Source: Terrimesophilobacter sp963702165
GTDB taxonomy: Bacteria; Actinomycetota; Actinomycetes; Actinomycetales; Microbacteriaceae
Direction of reading: 5' to 3'
NCBI GenBank assembly: GCA_963702165.1
Contig: OY969722.1
Location: forward strand, 1,798,001 to 1,862,000
DNA length: 64,000 bases
Positions 17,928 through 28,562 of the stretch are shown here, in pieces (within the stretch, counting starts at the first letter, position 1; every line of letters begins with the position of its first letter). The notes under the pieces are model-generated. The model did no database searches, was not told the origin of the DNA, and saw only the letters and a program-made list of their open reading frames with translations. The position numbers and the translations under genes were made by a program.

Positions 17928-19175
17928 CTACCGCCGGTCGGTGCCGATGAACACCTGCGAGCGCTCGTTGGAGAGGTAGTCCTGCACCCAGGTGAGAATG
18001 GCGCGCACCTTCTGCCACCATCCGGACAGCAACGCCACGTGCACCGCGAGCCAGGCGATGAACGCCGGGAAGCCCTGCATCCGGAACCGGCGCCTGCCGA
18101 TCTCGGCGACCGCGGCACCGCGCCCGACCATCGCCATGAAGCCCTTGTCGAGGTAGCGGAACGGCTGCCGCGGCTGCCCCTTTAGGTCGGCGACGATGTT
18201 CTGCGCAGCCCAGATCCCCGATTGCTTCGCCACCGAACCCAGTTGCGGCAGCGCGTTGCCGTGCGCGTCGATGATGTTGGCCGAGTCGCCGAGCACGTAG
18301 ACGCCAGGGAAGCCCGGCACGGTCAGGTCCATGCCGACGTCGACCCGGCCACCTCGACCCTGCGGCAATCCGGATGCCTGGATGATCGGCCCCGCCTTCA
18401 GCCCACCCGCCCAGACGACCAGCCCGCTCGGGATGGTGGTCTCGTCGGCGAGGGTGACCCCGACCGGGCTGACGTCGGTCACGCCGATGCCGAGCCGCAT
18501 GTCCACGTCGACCTTGCGCAGGCGTTTCTCCGCGTACTTCTGGTTCGGCTCGGCGAACGCGCTGAGCAGGTTGGGCACCATGTCGACGAGGTGCACGTGG
18601 CAGCGCGCCGCCAGCTCAGGCGAGAAGTACTCGGGCACCACGTACTTGAAGGTCTCGGCGAGCGCGCCGGCGGTCTCCACGCCGGTCGGTCCGCCGCCGA
18701 CGATCACGGCGTGCAGGTCGCCGCTTTGCGGTTCGCGGTGCGCGTCCTCGAGCAGTTCCACCATTCGGGCGCCGAAGTTGATGGCGTCCTTCACCGAGTA
18801 CAGCGGGTAGGCGTTCTCCTCGGCGCCGGGGGTGTTGAAGAAGTTCGGCTCGGCGCCGGATGCGACCACCAGCACCCGCGCGGTGAAGGTGTCACCGTCG
18901 GCGGTGGTGACGGTGCGGGCCTTCGCGTCGATCGCTGTGACATCGGCGTGCAGCACGGTGACCCAGCGCCGTTTCCGGGTGATCGAGCGCAGCGGACGGG
19001 CGACATCCGAGACCCCGAGCTGCGCGGTGGCGACCTGGTACAGCAGCGGCTGGAACTGGTGGTAGCTGTTGCGGTCGATCAGCAGCACCCGCACGCCGCG
19101 GCGGGACAGTCGGGTGGCGGTTTCAACGCCGGCGAATCCTGCGCCGACGACGATGACGGGGTACGTGGTTCGCAT
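17928..19175 (-). CDS. ndh: Type II NADH:quinone oxidoreductase (NAD(P)/FAD-dependent oxidoreductase)
   Basis: 415-residue flavoprotein of the NDH-2 type, which passes electrons from NADH to membrane quinone without proton pumping. Seen: FAD motif VIVVGAGFAGVETATRL at the start, NADH motif AVIVGGGPTGVETAGAL near residue 170, VYVLGDSANI for the second FAD contact and a C-terminal amphipathic/hydrophobic segment (FIAWLAVHVALLSGWW) for membrane attachment. Monocistronic. NDH-2-like thioredoxin or sulfide reductases are less likely given this C-terminus. Confidence 0.9.
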   Translation of the reverse strand: MRTTYPVIVVGAGFAGVETATRLSRRGVRVLLIDRNSYHQFQPLLYQVATAQLGVSDVARPLRSITRKRRWVTVLHADVTAIDAKARTVTTADGDTFTARVLVVASGAEPNFFNTPGAEENAYPLYSVKDAINFGARMVELLEDAHREPQSGDLHAVIVGGGPTGVETAGALAETFKYVVPEYFSPELAARCHVHLVDMVPNLLSAFAEPNQKYAEKRLRKVDVDMRLGIGVTDVSPVGVTLADETTIPSGLVVWAGGLKAGPIIQASGLPQGRGGRVDVGMDLTVPGFPGVYVLGDSANIIDAHGNALPQLGSVAKQSGIWAAQNIVADLKGQPRQPFRYLDKGFMAMVGRGAAVAEIGRRRFRMQGFPAFIAWLAVHVALLSGWWQKVRAILTWVQDYLSNERSQVFIGTDRR

Positions 19176-19252
19176 GCGCGGACGCTACGCGCGCGACCCG
19201 TGAGCGCCCTTGGCGTTTGCGATCAGTCGTCAGGGAACGCGCTCGTGTGCCC

Positions 19253-19275
19253 GGTGGTCGAGCCTGTCGAGACCC
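19253..19275. repeat. REP-B repeat
   Basis: Single unit GGTGGTCGAGCCTGTCGAGA followed by CCC, just upstream of the ndh promoter region and downstream of the helix-turn-helix gene (both transcribed leftward). Confidence 0.75.
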
Positions 19276-19277
19276 CG

Positions 19278-19742
19278 TCAGCCGTCCGGGAACACCCGCT
19301 TGTACTTGCGCCCATCGTCCAGCTCGACCGTCTCGGCGCGCAGCGTGCCGCGGCTGACCTTGAGGTAGATCGCCTGCGGGGTCACGCCCAGCTTCTTCGC
19401 CGCCTCGGCCACCGACAGTCCCGGCAGGTCGGTCGGCACGCTGCTCGGCCGCGCGGCACGCTTCCGTCCCGCCTCGTGGCGGGCGGCGATCTCCTCGTCA
19501 CTCCCCTGCCAGCGCCACTTGGCGGCGGCGGGCTTGAGGCCGGCGGCGTGGGCGATGTCGTCCCACGAGCTTCCGGATGCGACCGCGTCGCGCACCGCGG
19601 TCAGGGTCGCCGGGTCCTCCTCGAGCGCAGCGAGAGCCGAGCGGATGTCGCGGAGCCGCGCCAACGCATCCGGAACCTCCCCTGCATCCCCCGCTATAAC
19701 CCGCTCGAGCGCAGCGCGCGTCTCGTCGGACAGATACGGCAT
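19278..19742 (-). CDS. Helix-turn-helix DNA-binding protein, function unknown
   Basis: 154 residues. The N-terminal helical part contains SSWDDIAHAAGLKPAAAKWRW, itself HTH-like; a basic linker (AGRKRAARPSS) precedes a MerR/excisionase-like helix-turn-helix, LSVAEAAKKLGVTPQAIYLK, and a short beta end (ELDDGRKYKRVFPDG). The start at 19742 (MPYLSDETRAAL) is chosen because upstream in-frame residues are the antisense of yccF. Probably a transcriptional regulator of unknown target. Confidence 0.7.
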   Translation of the reverse strand: MPYLSDETRAALERVIAGDAGEVPDALARLRDIRSALAALEEDPATLTAVRDAVASGSSWDDIAHAAGLKPAAAKWRWQGSDEEIAARHEAGRKRAARPSSVPTDLPGLSVAEAAKKLGVTPQAIYLKVSRGTLRAETVELDDGRKYKRVFPDG

Positions 19743-19765
19743 GCTGCGATCGTAGCCAGCGGCGC

Positions 19766-20137
19766 TCAGGCCGGCACGATCTCCTTGCCGAGCGGGGCGA
19801 GCGACACCGGCACCATCTTGAAGTTCGCGATGCCGAGCGGGATCCCGATGATGGTGACACACAGCAGGAAGCCGCTGACGATGTGCCCGATGGCGAGCCA
19901 GATGCCGGCCAGCAGCACCCAGATGACGTTGCCGAGGAATGACCAGGCGCCGGCGTCCGACCGTTGCACGACCCGGCGTCCGAACGGCCACAGCGCGTAC
20001 ATGCCGACGCGAGCGGAGGCGATGCCCCACGGGATAGTGACGATGAGGATGAACATCAGCAGCGCCGCGAACATGTAGCCGAGCCAGAGCCAGAAGCCGG
20101 AGAAGATCAGCCAGATGATGTTGAGGATGGTCGACAT
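19766..20137 (-). CDS. YccF domain-containing inner membrane protein
   Basis: 123 residues with two YccF repeats, each a pair of hydrophobic helices ending in the motif (I/V)TIPWGIA or IIGIPLGIANFKM. The topology is about four transmembrane helices. The ending APLGKEIVPA is typical of the family, whose role is unknown. Full-length and intact. Confidence 0.9.
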   Translation of the reverse strand: MSTILNIIWLIFSGFWLWLGYMFAALLMFILIVTIPWGIASARVGMYALWPFGRRVVQRSDAGAWSFLGNVIWVLLAGIWLAIGHIVSGFLLCVTIIGIPLGIANFKMVPVSLAPLGKEIVPA

Positions 20138-20255
20138 GGTGCTATCAGTCTGGCAGGAGCCGAGCCGCCCGCGTGCGCGGTAGGCCCTACCCTTCGCCCG
20201 TCCGACCTGTCACAGTTGAACGACCTGAGCCCCGGCATCCGCGCGAGGAGTGACG

Positions 20256-20606
20256 ATGAAGTTCATGATCATGGTGTTCGGCGATGAGGCGGACCTGCGC
20301 GAGAAGTCACCCGGCTGGATCGAGCGGGTGACCGCGTTCATGGCGCAGTTCGATGACGAGATCGCGCAGACCGGGGAGCTGGTCTACTCCGAGGTGCTCG
20401 AGTTCGGCTCGAATGCGACGCTGGTCGATCGGCACGGCGGCTTGCACCCGGGGACGTTCAGCGGCACGACCAAGCCGCTCGCCAGGTTCTGGGTGGTGAC
20501 GGTTCCGGATGAGACGCGCGCGACCGCGCTGGCGGGTCGCGTCGCCGAGGCGGTGGAGTCGGCGGTCGAGGTGCGGCAGGTGCTGGAGGGGTCGCAGCGA
20601 CCGTAG
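20256..20606 (+). CDS. YCII-related domain protein
   Basis: 117-residue DGPF/YCII family protein: KFMIMVFGDEADLREKSPGW followed by the alpha-beta-barrel half ending EVRQVLEGSQRP. Such proteins in actinobacteria often sit beside ECF sigma factors, but none is here. ATG 20256 is preferred over GTG 20250 because GAGGAG lies just upstream at a good distance. The gene is intact. It overlaps the long 3' extension of the hypothetical gene on the other strand. Confidence 0.85.
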   Translation: MKFMIMVFGDEADLREKSPGWIERVTAFMAQFDDEIAQTGELVYSEVLEFGSNATLVDRHGGLHPGTFSGTTKPLARFWVVTVPDETRATALAGRVAEAVESAVEVRQVLEGSQRP

Positions 20607-21550
20607 TCGGCCGCCGTCAGAGCTCCGAACCACTCGGGGCGAACGCTCACCACCGGCGGCTTGTCCCTCTGGCTGAACAGCTCTTCAACCTGCTGCAGTT
20701 TCGCTTGATCGCTCACGACGATGTGGGAAATTCGCGAGGTGGGCACGGATCCTCGCACCAGCAGCTCGGCCTGCTCGAGGCGCCAGTCTCGATTCCCGTC
20801 GGCACGGTCTGACAAGAGTTGAGGGAGCGCATCGTCGCTTGTCTCGAATAGTGCGTCGGCGCTTCCCGCATCACCGGAGCTGATGACGATGTCGGCGTTG
20901 CGGCGCAGGGTCGCATAGTTGCTGACCAGGATCGCGAAGTCGGTCGCCGCGGGAGTCGCCGATTCGGAAGCATCCGGAGGGTCGATGATGCCTCGCCAGA
21001 ACTCGGAGCGCGGAGTCAACGCGAATGGCACATACTCATCGACTGTTGAGGAGGTGCCGTCCACTATGCGAGCACGAGCCGCTCGCTGCTGTGGCGATGA
21101 GATGTCAACCGAGGGAAGCGCGGAACGCTCCTCGCTGCGCCACGGATGAAGCGCCTTATCACTCGCGATCTGCGCAAGGTTGGCAATAGGTGTCATGTGC
21201 AGTGCGAGCTGCAGTTTGTAATCGACACGGCGGTTCTGCTGCGCAATCTCGGTCGTGGTCCAGGTGCGCGGGCCCGTTGGCGCGTAGCACTCGGAGCACT
21301 TCGGCAGGTTGCGGAACAAGGCGTACTCCCGCGACACCAGCACTTCAGGGTTGTGCAGCGTGCCCTGTTTCTGCTTGCCACCCATAAGAAGGGAGCAGTC
21401 ATCGGTGGCGTGGTAGACCGAGGCTCCGCTGTAGCTGGAGAGCCACACATCCGGCTGCTCGGGGTCGCCGAAGACGCACGTGATGCAGGTTTCGACTTGA
21501 AGCGAGTGCGCGCAGAATCGCAGCTCGGTGATTTGGACACCGTTCCCCAT
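20384..21550 (-). CDS. Hypothetical protein with N-terminal Ada-like zinc-binding motif
   Basis: 388 codons, no known family as a whole. The N-terminal ~90 residues contain VYHATDDCSLL and PKCSECYAP, the His-x5-Cys...Cys-x2-Cys spacing of Ada/McrA-like zinc sites, plus earlier FCAH and CITC cysteines. The middle (~110-210) is polar; the end (ADIVISSGDAGSADALFE, ISHIVVSDQAKLQQVEELF) is an alpha/beta segment. The last ~78 codons are antisense to the YCII gene, so the true stop is probably near 20617 with a small indel before it. Base composition is lower in GC than the flanks. It sits at the edge of the helicase island; a role in defence or repair is only a guess. Confidence 0.55.
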   Translation of the reverse strand: MGNGVQITELRFCAHSLQVETCITCVFGDPEQPDVWLSSYSGASVYHATDDCSLLMGGKQKQGTLHNPEVLVSREYALFRNLPKCSECYAPTGPRTWTTTEIAQQNRRVDYKLQLALHMTPIANLAQIASDKALHPWRSEERSALPSVDISSPQQRAARARIVDGTSSTVDEYVPFALTPRSEFWRGIIDPPDASESATPAATDFAILVSNYATLRRNADIVISSGDAGSADALFETSDDALPQLLSDRADGNRDWRLEQAELLVRGSVPTSRISHIVVSDQAKLQQVEELFSQRDKPPVVSVRPEWFGALTAADYGRCDPSSTCRTSTADSTASATRPASAVARVSSGTVTTQNLASGLVVPLNVPGCKPPCRSTSVAFEPNSSTSE

Positions 21551-21662
21551 GACAAGCGAGAATCACACACGTACCGGATGCCTGCCATCCCGTGTTTGCG
21601 GGGTATGAGCCGGTATCCCGATGCTGCGGAGTGCTGGGTCATGCGGGGAAACTGTTGACGCT

Positions 21663-22001
21663 CTAGGCGCGCGCTGCCTTGATGATGACCGGGAGGACAC
21701 CGATGAGCGCGAACGCCCCGGCGATCATCAGCGAAATCGGCAGGAATGTGGCCATGACATCCAGGGACGCTTCGAGTCCTTCTGGAGCATCGGCAGCGCC
21801 GAGCGCAGCATTCCGCATGAAGATGCCGACGCCGAATACCGCAAGCGGCATGAGCACGCCGGATGCCGCGACACCGTACCGTCGCCGCATCAGCCCCACG
21901 ATCAACAGTCCAAGCCCGAGTGCGATGACCAGGGGAAGGATGAACACGAGCAGCATCATTCCTGCGGAGCCCTGCAGGCTCAATGTGAGCGAATCGAGCA
22001 T
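21663..22001 (-). CDS. Small integral membrane protein
   Basis: 112 residues with three strong hydrophobic segments (MMLLVFILPLVIALGLGLLI, ASGVLMPLAVFGVGIFM, FLPISLMIAGAFALIGVL) and a basic loop MRRRYG after the first. ATG 22001 is chosen because GGAGG lies 4 nt upstream; the frame continues upstream without supporting signals. No family recognised. Confidence 0.7.
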   Translation of the reverse strand: MLDSLTLSLQGSAGMMLLVFILPLVIALGLGLLIVGLMRRRYGVAASGVLMPLAVFGVGIFMRNAALGAADAPEGLEASLDVMATFLPISLMIAGAFALIGVLPVIIKAARA

Positions 22002-22165
22002 GGAACCTCCGTAAGCATTTCGACCAGGGTCCCGCAAGTGTGGCTGGATTGCTGAACCTCTTCGATGCCCAGTCCGGGGGTCGCCGACACCGCCCCAATC
22101 CGGGTCACGCTACGCCGGATGGCACCTGCCGCCTGCCACAATGACTCCAACAGCAATGGGGGGCA

Positions 22166-24273
22166 ATGGTGTCGGCTGGTGCGTCTGCTGCGCAACAAGC
22201 GCAACGCTTGAGCGCGCTTGCCCAGAGCCACCTAAAGGCCGCCGAGGAGGCTCGCGCTGACGCCGGCAAGTTCGCCGCCGCCGCCATCGCCGAGCGCAGG
22301 CTCGCGAAGCGCCTCACCCCACTCGGCGCCCACGGCTTCCACATCCTGCCCGACCGCAAGTGGCCGGGCTCCCGCAACGCCCAGCTCGATCTGATCGTTG
22401 TCGGGCCATCCGGCGTCTGGATCGTCGACTCGAAGCACTGGAACGACTTCAGCGTCGCTGCCGGTCACATGTACCGCGACCAGGCGGACGTCACCGACGA
22501 CGTGCTCCGCCTCGCCGACGTTGCCTACGACGCTGAGGATGCTTTCACCGAGGTCGGCCTTGCCCCGGGTGAGGTGCGTCCGCTGCTGGTGATGGAGGGC
22601 CGCAAGGGTCGGCTCGGCGAGGTCGGTTCGGTCGAGGTGGTCGGCGCCGAGGATGTCCACAAGCACCTGGCCGCCCGCGGCCGCCGGCTAACGACAACGC
22701 AAGTCGAGCAGGTGCTCGCAGTCGCTATGCGTTACTTCCCGGCCTACGTCGGCGCGCAGGTCGAGGCACCGCAGGCGATCGTGCCCGAGCCTGCCCTGGA
22801 CGAACTGCCCGATGACCTCCTCGACGATGGCGCCCTTCTCAGCGAGGACGAAGTGCTCGAGGCGATGAGCGAGGCCGAGCTCGCCGCTCCGGTCGAGGAC
22901 TGGATGACCTTCCTCCACCCGTCGCAGGCGAAGCTGGTGCGGCGCAGCTTCAACGGTCCGGCGCGCATCCGCGGCTCCGCCGGCACCGGAAAGACGGTGG
23001 TCGGTCTGCACCGGGCCGCCTACCTGGCGCGCATGTACCCGAACCAGCGGGTGCTGTTCACCACCTTCGTGAAGACCCTGCCCGCGGTGATGAGCAACCT
23101 GCTGGCGCGGATGGCCCCGGATGCGGCCGAGCGTGTGGACTTCGTGCACGTGCACGGCTTCGCATCCAAGGTGCTGCGGGAGCGCGGCATCCGGATCAAT
23201 CTGCAAGGCCGCGAGGCGCAGGGATTCTGGCGGAAGGCGTGGGCCACGTTGCCGGAGGAGCTGAAGTCGCGGCTCATCGCGCGGGCCGGTTCGAGCTCGG
23301 CCGACTACTGGCAAGAGGAAGTCCAGGACGTCATCAAGGGTCGCGGCCTGACCACCTTCGAGGCGTACGCGGACTGCGCCCGGCCGGGCCGGATGGTCCG
23401 ACTGAACATGGACGATCGGCGCGCGGTGTGGGCGCTGTACCAAAGCTACGAGGGGATGCTTCGCGCGCGACGGTGTGCACGACTTCCACGACATGGTGCT
23501 GCTCGCGGAAGGGGCGTTGCACCGCAGGCCGTGGGAGGGCTACGCGGCGGTGATCGTCGACGAGGCGCAGGACCTGTCCCTGTCGATGGTGCGGATGCTG
23601 CACTCGCTGGTCGGCGACGGCCCGGATGCGTTCACCCTGATCGGCGACGGCCAGCAGAGCATCTACCCGGGCGGCTACGTGCTGTCGGAGGCTGGCATCT
23701 CGCTCGCCGGTCGCGGCGTGGTGCTGGACATCAACTACCGCAACACGGTGGAGATCCAGGAGTTCGCGAACCGGCTGATCGCCGCGTCGGAGTACACCGA
23801 CATCGACGATGGCGGTACTGCGCTGACTGTGCCGTCGGATGCCCCGGATGCCGTTGTCCGCCCGACCCGGCACGGCCCGACTCCGCTGCTCGAGTCGTTC
23901 CCGACCCGTGCGGCCCACGACCAGGCGCTGGTGTCCCGAGTTCGTTCTGCGGCGGCGAGCTGCCGGGCTGAGCCTGGGCGACATCGCGGTGTTGTGCGAT
24001 ACGACCTGGCAGGCGAAGGAGGCGAGCAAGCTTCTAGCTGCGGCGAAGATCCAGTGTCTCGACCTGCTCGACTACGAGGGCATCTCCACGGATGCGGTCA
24101 AGGTCGGCACGATCAAGCGCGCCAAGGGTCTCGAATTCAAGGCGGTGCTCCTCCCTTGGTCAACGGTTGGCGCGCGCGCATCGGATGATGAGCGCGCGGC
24201 ACGTGAACTCCGCGAGCGGTACGTGGCGGCGACCCGTGCGCGCGATCTGCTGTGGCTGGGCGAGGTCAAGTAA
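22166..24273 (+). CDS. NERD-domain UvrD/Rep-like DNA helicase, two frameshifts
   Basis: Superfamily 1 helicase with an N-terminal nuclease-related NERD domain (residues ~45-160: NAQLDLIVVGPSGVWIVDSK). Helicase motifs follow in order: Walker A RIRGSAGTGKTVVGLHRAA, motif II VIVDEAQDLSLSM, motif III LIGDGQQSIYPGG, motif IV region VVLDINYRNTVEIQEFAN, motif V GTIKRAKGLEFKAVLLP and motif VI YVAATRARDLL. Net +1 shifts near 23465 and 23940 are each repaired by omitting one base (giving LRADGVHDFHDM and ALVSEFVLRRR), for ~700 residues. It is convergent with the PLD-helicase operon across a hairpin. NERD-helicases act in DNA repair or defence; the specific role is unknown. Confidence 0.85.
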
Positions 24274-24330
24274 TGGGATGTCCGCGCGCTGCGCGAATCT
24301 AAGAGCCACCGTACGACGGGACCCAATGAA

Positions 24331-24354
24331 GTGCTGGCGCCTCAGGCGCCACAC
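24331..24354. terminator. Hairpin between convergent helicase genes
   Basis: Perfect stem TGGCGCC-TCA-GGCGCCA at 24335-24351, flanked by GTGC and CAC, between the stops of the NERD-UvrD gene (24273) and the DUF3427 helicase (24359). It probably terminates transcription from both sides. Confidence 0.6.
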
Positions 24355-24358
24355 CTCG

Positions 24359-27260
24359 TTAGGAGGTCACTGTTGGATGGAAATAGTTGTACACGCTTGG
24401 ATCGATCGGATTCTCGAAGTGGAGATGCATTCGAACCACACTCTCACCGCTGCGCATTGTGGTCTGTTCAGCACCCTCTGCCCGAGCTCTCCCGAGGTAG
24501 TAGTGGTTCGTCTCGTCTTCAGCATCACTCTTCTTGACGAAGACGTGAAGCTCAACATCATTGTCAACGATGGCCCTAACTTCATCACTCGCAAGAGTGC
24601 GCTTACTCCGGGTAAACCAAAGCATCGTCGAATGATCGAGAATTGCGTCCTCATAGGCAGTACTCGCGGACACCTCTTCGGACTTGCTAAGCGTCACGAA
24701 GATGGGACAAGTTCCCGCATCTCGCCTTACTCGGTAGCCGTAAATTGTCGACGATTCGTTAGTTGGCCAGCAAAGCAAGCGGCTGGCATCCTTCCGCGAG
24801 TACTGGCGGGCAGCCGTAAACGGCTCTGAGATGTCATATCGATCGATGACGAGGCGAACCGTAGTGCGAAGCAGATCGTCAACTTCAGCCTTGAAATCAT
24901 CGCATCCCAGATAACTCGAGAGCAAAGTAGGGGACGCGCGGATGAGACCGTCGTCCATCCGCTCCGCGAGACGCGCTCCCCTATAGCTCGTAACCGGCTT
25001 CTTGTGAAAGTCGAGCGTCAACGACCCAACGACACTGTTGACGTGATCCAAGTCGGACGGAAGTCCTGATTCACCCAGCACGGTAGCCATCCGTTCACGC
25101 GAGATGGGCCCCTCAGTTAGAAGTGCCTTTAGCACGACGGCCTCGTGGAGGCGACGTGAGTCCAGGACCTCTCCAGAGATTGCCGAGAGCAGGTCGAGCT
25201 CATGGTCGCTTAGCCCGTGCTCAACCTTGAACAGCTTGGCTAGGAGATTCGGGAAGTTACCCAGCCTGGTTGCGAGGATGACTGGATCAACGGACTGAAA
25301 TTTCAAGAAGTCTTCGAGTCGCGGCATCCGTCCCAGACGGTTACGCATCGTCTCGACGACCGATTTGAGGTTCGGCAGACTATCGAGCCGGGTTGTAGCA
25401 AGTGACTGGAGAACGCGCTGTTGCGCGATTCGGTCGAACTGGACGCTTGACAGCCCGGCGACCGCGCCACGCTCCTCAGCAGCGATCAAGGTTCGTCGAA
25501 TCGATTCTTTGTTGAGGCGAATCGTCGCCGAATAGCGCGATCGGGATGAGGTAGTTGTTTGCGTAATTTCCGATGAAGTCGATCACGACGACGTATTCTT
25601 TGCCCGGTGCTTTTCGCAAGCCACGCCCCAGCTGTTGAACGAAGACGATGCTGGATTGGGTCTGGCGGAGCATAATCACTTGGTTGACTGTCGGAATGTC
25701 GACGCCCTCGTTGAAAACGTCTACGGTCAGGATGTAGTCGAGCTCTCCGTCTTCAAGCCGTTGGACTTGTCGTTCACGTTCGGTCACGTCGTCATCGCCA
25801 GTTAGGGCGACCGTGCGCAAAGGGCGACCACGCAAGGTTCGCTGGTTGAGCTCGCGTGCTAGCTCGCGGGCTTCTTCCTTACGACTGCAAAGATGAGACC
25901 CCTCGGTTGGACCCCAGCTTGTCCGTAAGCTGAGATTGCCTGGAGTACGTGGTCAACGCGTTCTTGGGAGATCAGCCGGAAGAGCGGAGTCGTGTCAGTG
26001 GTGGTGACGCCATCCTTGAACGTGATGTCCGCCACCCCGTAGTAGTGGAAGGGGGCCAACATGTCCTGCTCGAGCGCGCTGCGCCAAGCCGAATCTCGTA
26101 CGGCACGTTGTAGTCGAAGAGCTCGAAGATGCTCGTACCATCGGAGCGCTCTGGCGTTGCCGTGAGCCCAAGAAGGAAACGAGGGCTGCAGGTGCTCGAT
26201 GAGCCGTTTATAGGAGGGCGCGGCTGCTCGATGCACTTCGTCGATGAGAACGTAGTCAAACGTTGTGGGATCAATTTGTTCCAACATTTCGGGGCGAGAC
26301 AGGGTCTGAATGGTCGAGAAGACAAATCGACGTTCGAGTTCCCTGCTTTGCCCGACGACCTTCCCAAACTCCTCGCGACGCTTGCCAAGAACTCGGCAAA
26401 ACTCGTCAATAGCCCGGTCGAGAATTTGTTCGCGGTGCGCAACGAACAGCACCCGAGCGGGGTCGGCCGCTCGCACATCGAGAGCCGACAGTATCGTCTT
26501 GCCGGTGCCCGTCGCGGAGATGACTAGACCCCGCCGAGCTCCGGTCTCGCGAAGAGGACGCGATGGACTGCAGTGCCTGAGCCTGCATAGCATTCGGTAT
26601 TACCTGGTGATCGGGCCTTTCCTCACCGATTTCTCGAACGGCGGGCCGGCCTGGCGACACACGTGGCGGTGTCCAGCCGAGCGCGTACTCGTCAATCCAC
26701 CGCGATGTAAGAGGCGTGGATTGATCGTGCCCAGAGTCAAGCAAGTTCATGAGCTGCTCCGCGAGATCACTCTCGGTCGCGGCGCTCACTCGGATATTCC
26801 ACTCATGATTGGCAACCAGCGCGGCCTCAGTGAGGTTCGAGCTGCCGAGGATGGCGGTGAAACCATCATCGCCCCGGAAGATATAGCCCTTCGGGTGGTA
26901 CGCACCGTGGTTATGCCTGCGAACCTCGATACGAGGTCACGCAATGCCAACAACTCATTGAATGCACTGGGAGAGTTGAAGCCGAAGTAGTCCGATGTGA
27001 TGATTTGCCCCGTACCAACGAAGTCAATGAGAGCTTGCTTCAGGAGGGCGATGCCGCCCGCGGAGACGAAGGCTACAGAAAAGCTGAACGAAGTAGCGCG
27101 TCGCAATTCGAAACGAAGCGCTTGCAAGACCGTGCTGTCTTCACCGTTGAGGACAAGTTGCGGGGTGTAGTCGCTTGGGAGCGCGCAGCTTCTGATCGAG
27201 ATACCCGAAACCAACATCACGCCCAAGCGTGCCGTACTGCTGGAACTGCTCGGCACCCAT
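24359..27260 (-). pseudogene. PLD-nuclease / DEAD-box (SF2) helicase / DUF3427 protein, several frameshifts
   Basis: About 965 codons spread over all frames of one strand. N-terminal phospholipase D-like nuclease: SFSFSVAFVSAGGIALLKQA, catalytic YHPKGYIFRGDD and AILGSSNLTEAAL. Then an SF2 helicase: Walker A ISATGTGKT, motif II LIDEVHRAAAPSY, GLTATPERSDG, and VFNEGVDIPTVNQVIMLRQT with QLGRGLRKAPGKEY. The last ~370 residues (24359-25489, intact) are DUF3427: FTAARQYSRKDASRLL, TIYGYRVRRDAGTCPIFVT, VELHVFVKKSDAEDETNHYY. At least five indels interrupt it, but protein similarity is continuous, so sequence error is as likely as decay. ATG 27260 overlaps the NUDIX stop (TAATG). AT-richer than neighbours. 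Proteins of this architecture are restriction/defence-like. Confidence 0.8.
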
Positions 27261-27648
27261 TACGCGGCGAAACGCTCAATGATGGACCGAACGGCAGGCA
27301 CGTCAGCGGGCGCCCAATCTAGAGCACTCAACTCGGTTGCGGGTACCCACTTCACGCTTTCATGTTCGGTCAACGTCAGATTGCCCGAAGCCAGTTCGCA
27401 GTAGAAAGTTGTCAGGGTGACTTGACCGAACGAGTACTCGTACGTAGTCGTTGCAACTTCGTCGCGAGGTGAAATTCGTCTCGAGTTCCTCCCGATCTCG
27501 CGGCAGCGACTGTCGCGGGGGCACAGTAGGCTCAATTTTTCCACGGGAAACTCCCAATGCCGGGCAGTGCTCTGGAAGGATTCGTTGGTGCAGGAATGCG
27601 ATCTTCTCTCAGGATCACCGCCCCCACCACGTTGATCTGCTTTGCCAT
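27260..27648 (-). pseudogene. NUDIX (deoxy)nucleoside triphosphate pyrophosphohydrolase, MutT-like, frameshifted
   Basis: 129 codons starting MAKQINVVGAVIL at ATG 27648. The NUDIX box is recognisable after correcting lost or gained bases: GGKIEPT, then a degraded RREIxEELxT region (visible as REELETN), then the intact second half EVATTTYEYSFGQVTLTTFY and HESVKWVPATELSALDW. Two or three indels lie between 27480 and 27600. It would hydrolyse (oxidised) NTPs. The stop overlaps the start of the PLD-helicase gene by 1 nt, so the two were built for coupled translation. Confidence 0.75.
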
Positions 27649-27838
27649 GCCTACCTTTCGCCAACGCTCTCTGGAGCCTATCGATAGTCAATTCCTGTGT
27701 CTCGCCGCTACACGTGCATAAGAGAAACCGGCGCACTGGCAACGAAAGCTTCCCGCATCAAGCGGGCCGTTGACAGGACTCACGCAATGGCGTTGAGTAC
27801 GGGTCCAACCATCGATAGAGCGAGGGCGATACCCGCAA

Positions 27839-28562
27839 TCAGGGAAGCCCGACCCACATCCGCCGCCTTCGGAACGCCTGAGCGACCTCGGCATCCAGAA
27901 GTTTGAACTCGTCAACCGTGTGAGTGTCAGTGTCCGGCAAACGATGCCAGGTACCGCGACGGTCGGCGACATCGAAGACTGCGCTTAGTTCTGCAGCCGA
28001 GAGACGCTGCTTCTGACGCTTCAGCCACCGGGACTTAGTTCTCGGGTCCGTGAGCACAACCACGTTGGCGGGTCGCTGCTTCACCGTGATCTGGGACGTA
28101 CCAACGATCGCCAGAACGGCCTTCGCTTCCACCGAGAAGCCGACGGCCTGAGACAGCAGGTTCGCAGCACGCTTGGCCTCGTGCCGCGAGTTCCTGAGGT
28201 GATCGGTCTTCTGACCGTTCACCATGAGCATCCGGGATCCCAGCCAAACCCGTCCCCGCTGGTGATGCTTGGTGTTGATCGTGAAGACGCCGGCGGGCCG
28301 ATCACGACATGGTCGATGTCGGTTCCCGCTCCCGACCGGGACGGCGTGCAGCACCATCCACCCGGGACCGAGCCGCCGCAATTCGCGTCCGACCTCGATT
28401 TCACCGAGGGCGCCCTAGTACCAGGTCACGGCGTCCGGATGCAGCGGGCTGATGCCGAACAGTCGGGCCGGGGCTGAGCGGGGCGGCACAGTTTCTTGCC
28501 CCCGCAGCACTCGCCCATGACCGCGTAGCCGGGCGGGCGGCCGACAAGGCGCAACTCGACAT
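27839..28562 (-). pseudogene. NERD (nuclease-related) domain protein, frameshifted and with a nonsense codon
   Basis: About 240 codons. The N-terminus reconstructs as ELRLVGRPPGYAVMGECCGG with cysteines, followed by LFGISPLHPDAVTWY. The NERD core is LGEIEVGRELRRLGPGW, VLHAVPVGSGTDIDHVVIGP and AGVFTINTKHHQ; the rest is an intact helical region (HEAKRAANLLSQAVGFSVEA, ANVVVLTDPRT). It carries at least three indels and an in-frame TAG at about 28417 where a CAG would fit. ATG 28562 overlaps the exonuclease stop by 1 nt (TGATG). NERD proteins are predicted PD-(D/E)XK-like nucleases. Confidence 0.75.

Noticed and set aside
18222..20078. 618-codon open frame antisense to ndh and the HTH gene
   Set aside because: Spans two convincing genes on the other strand and has no recognisable motif.
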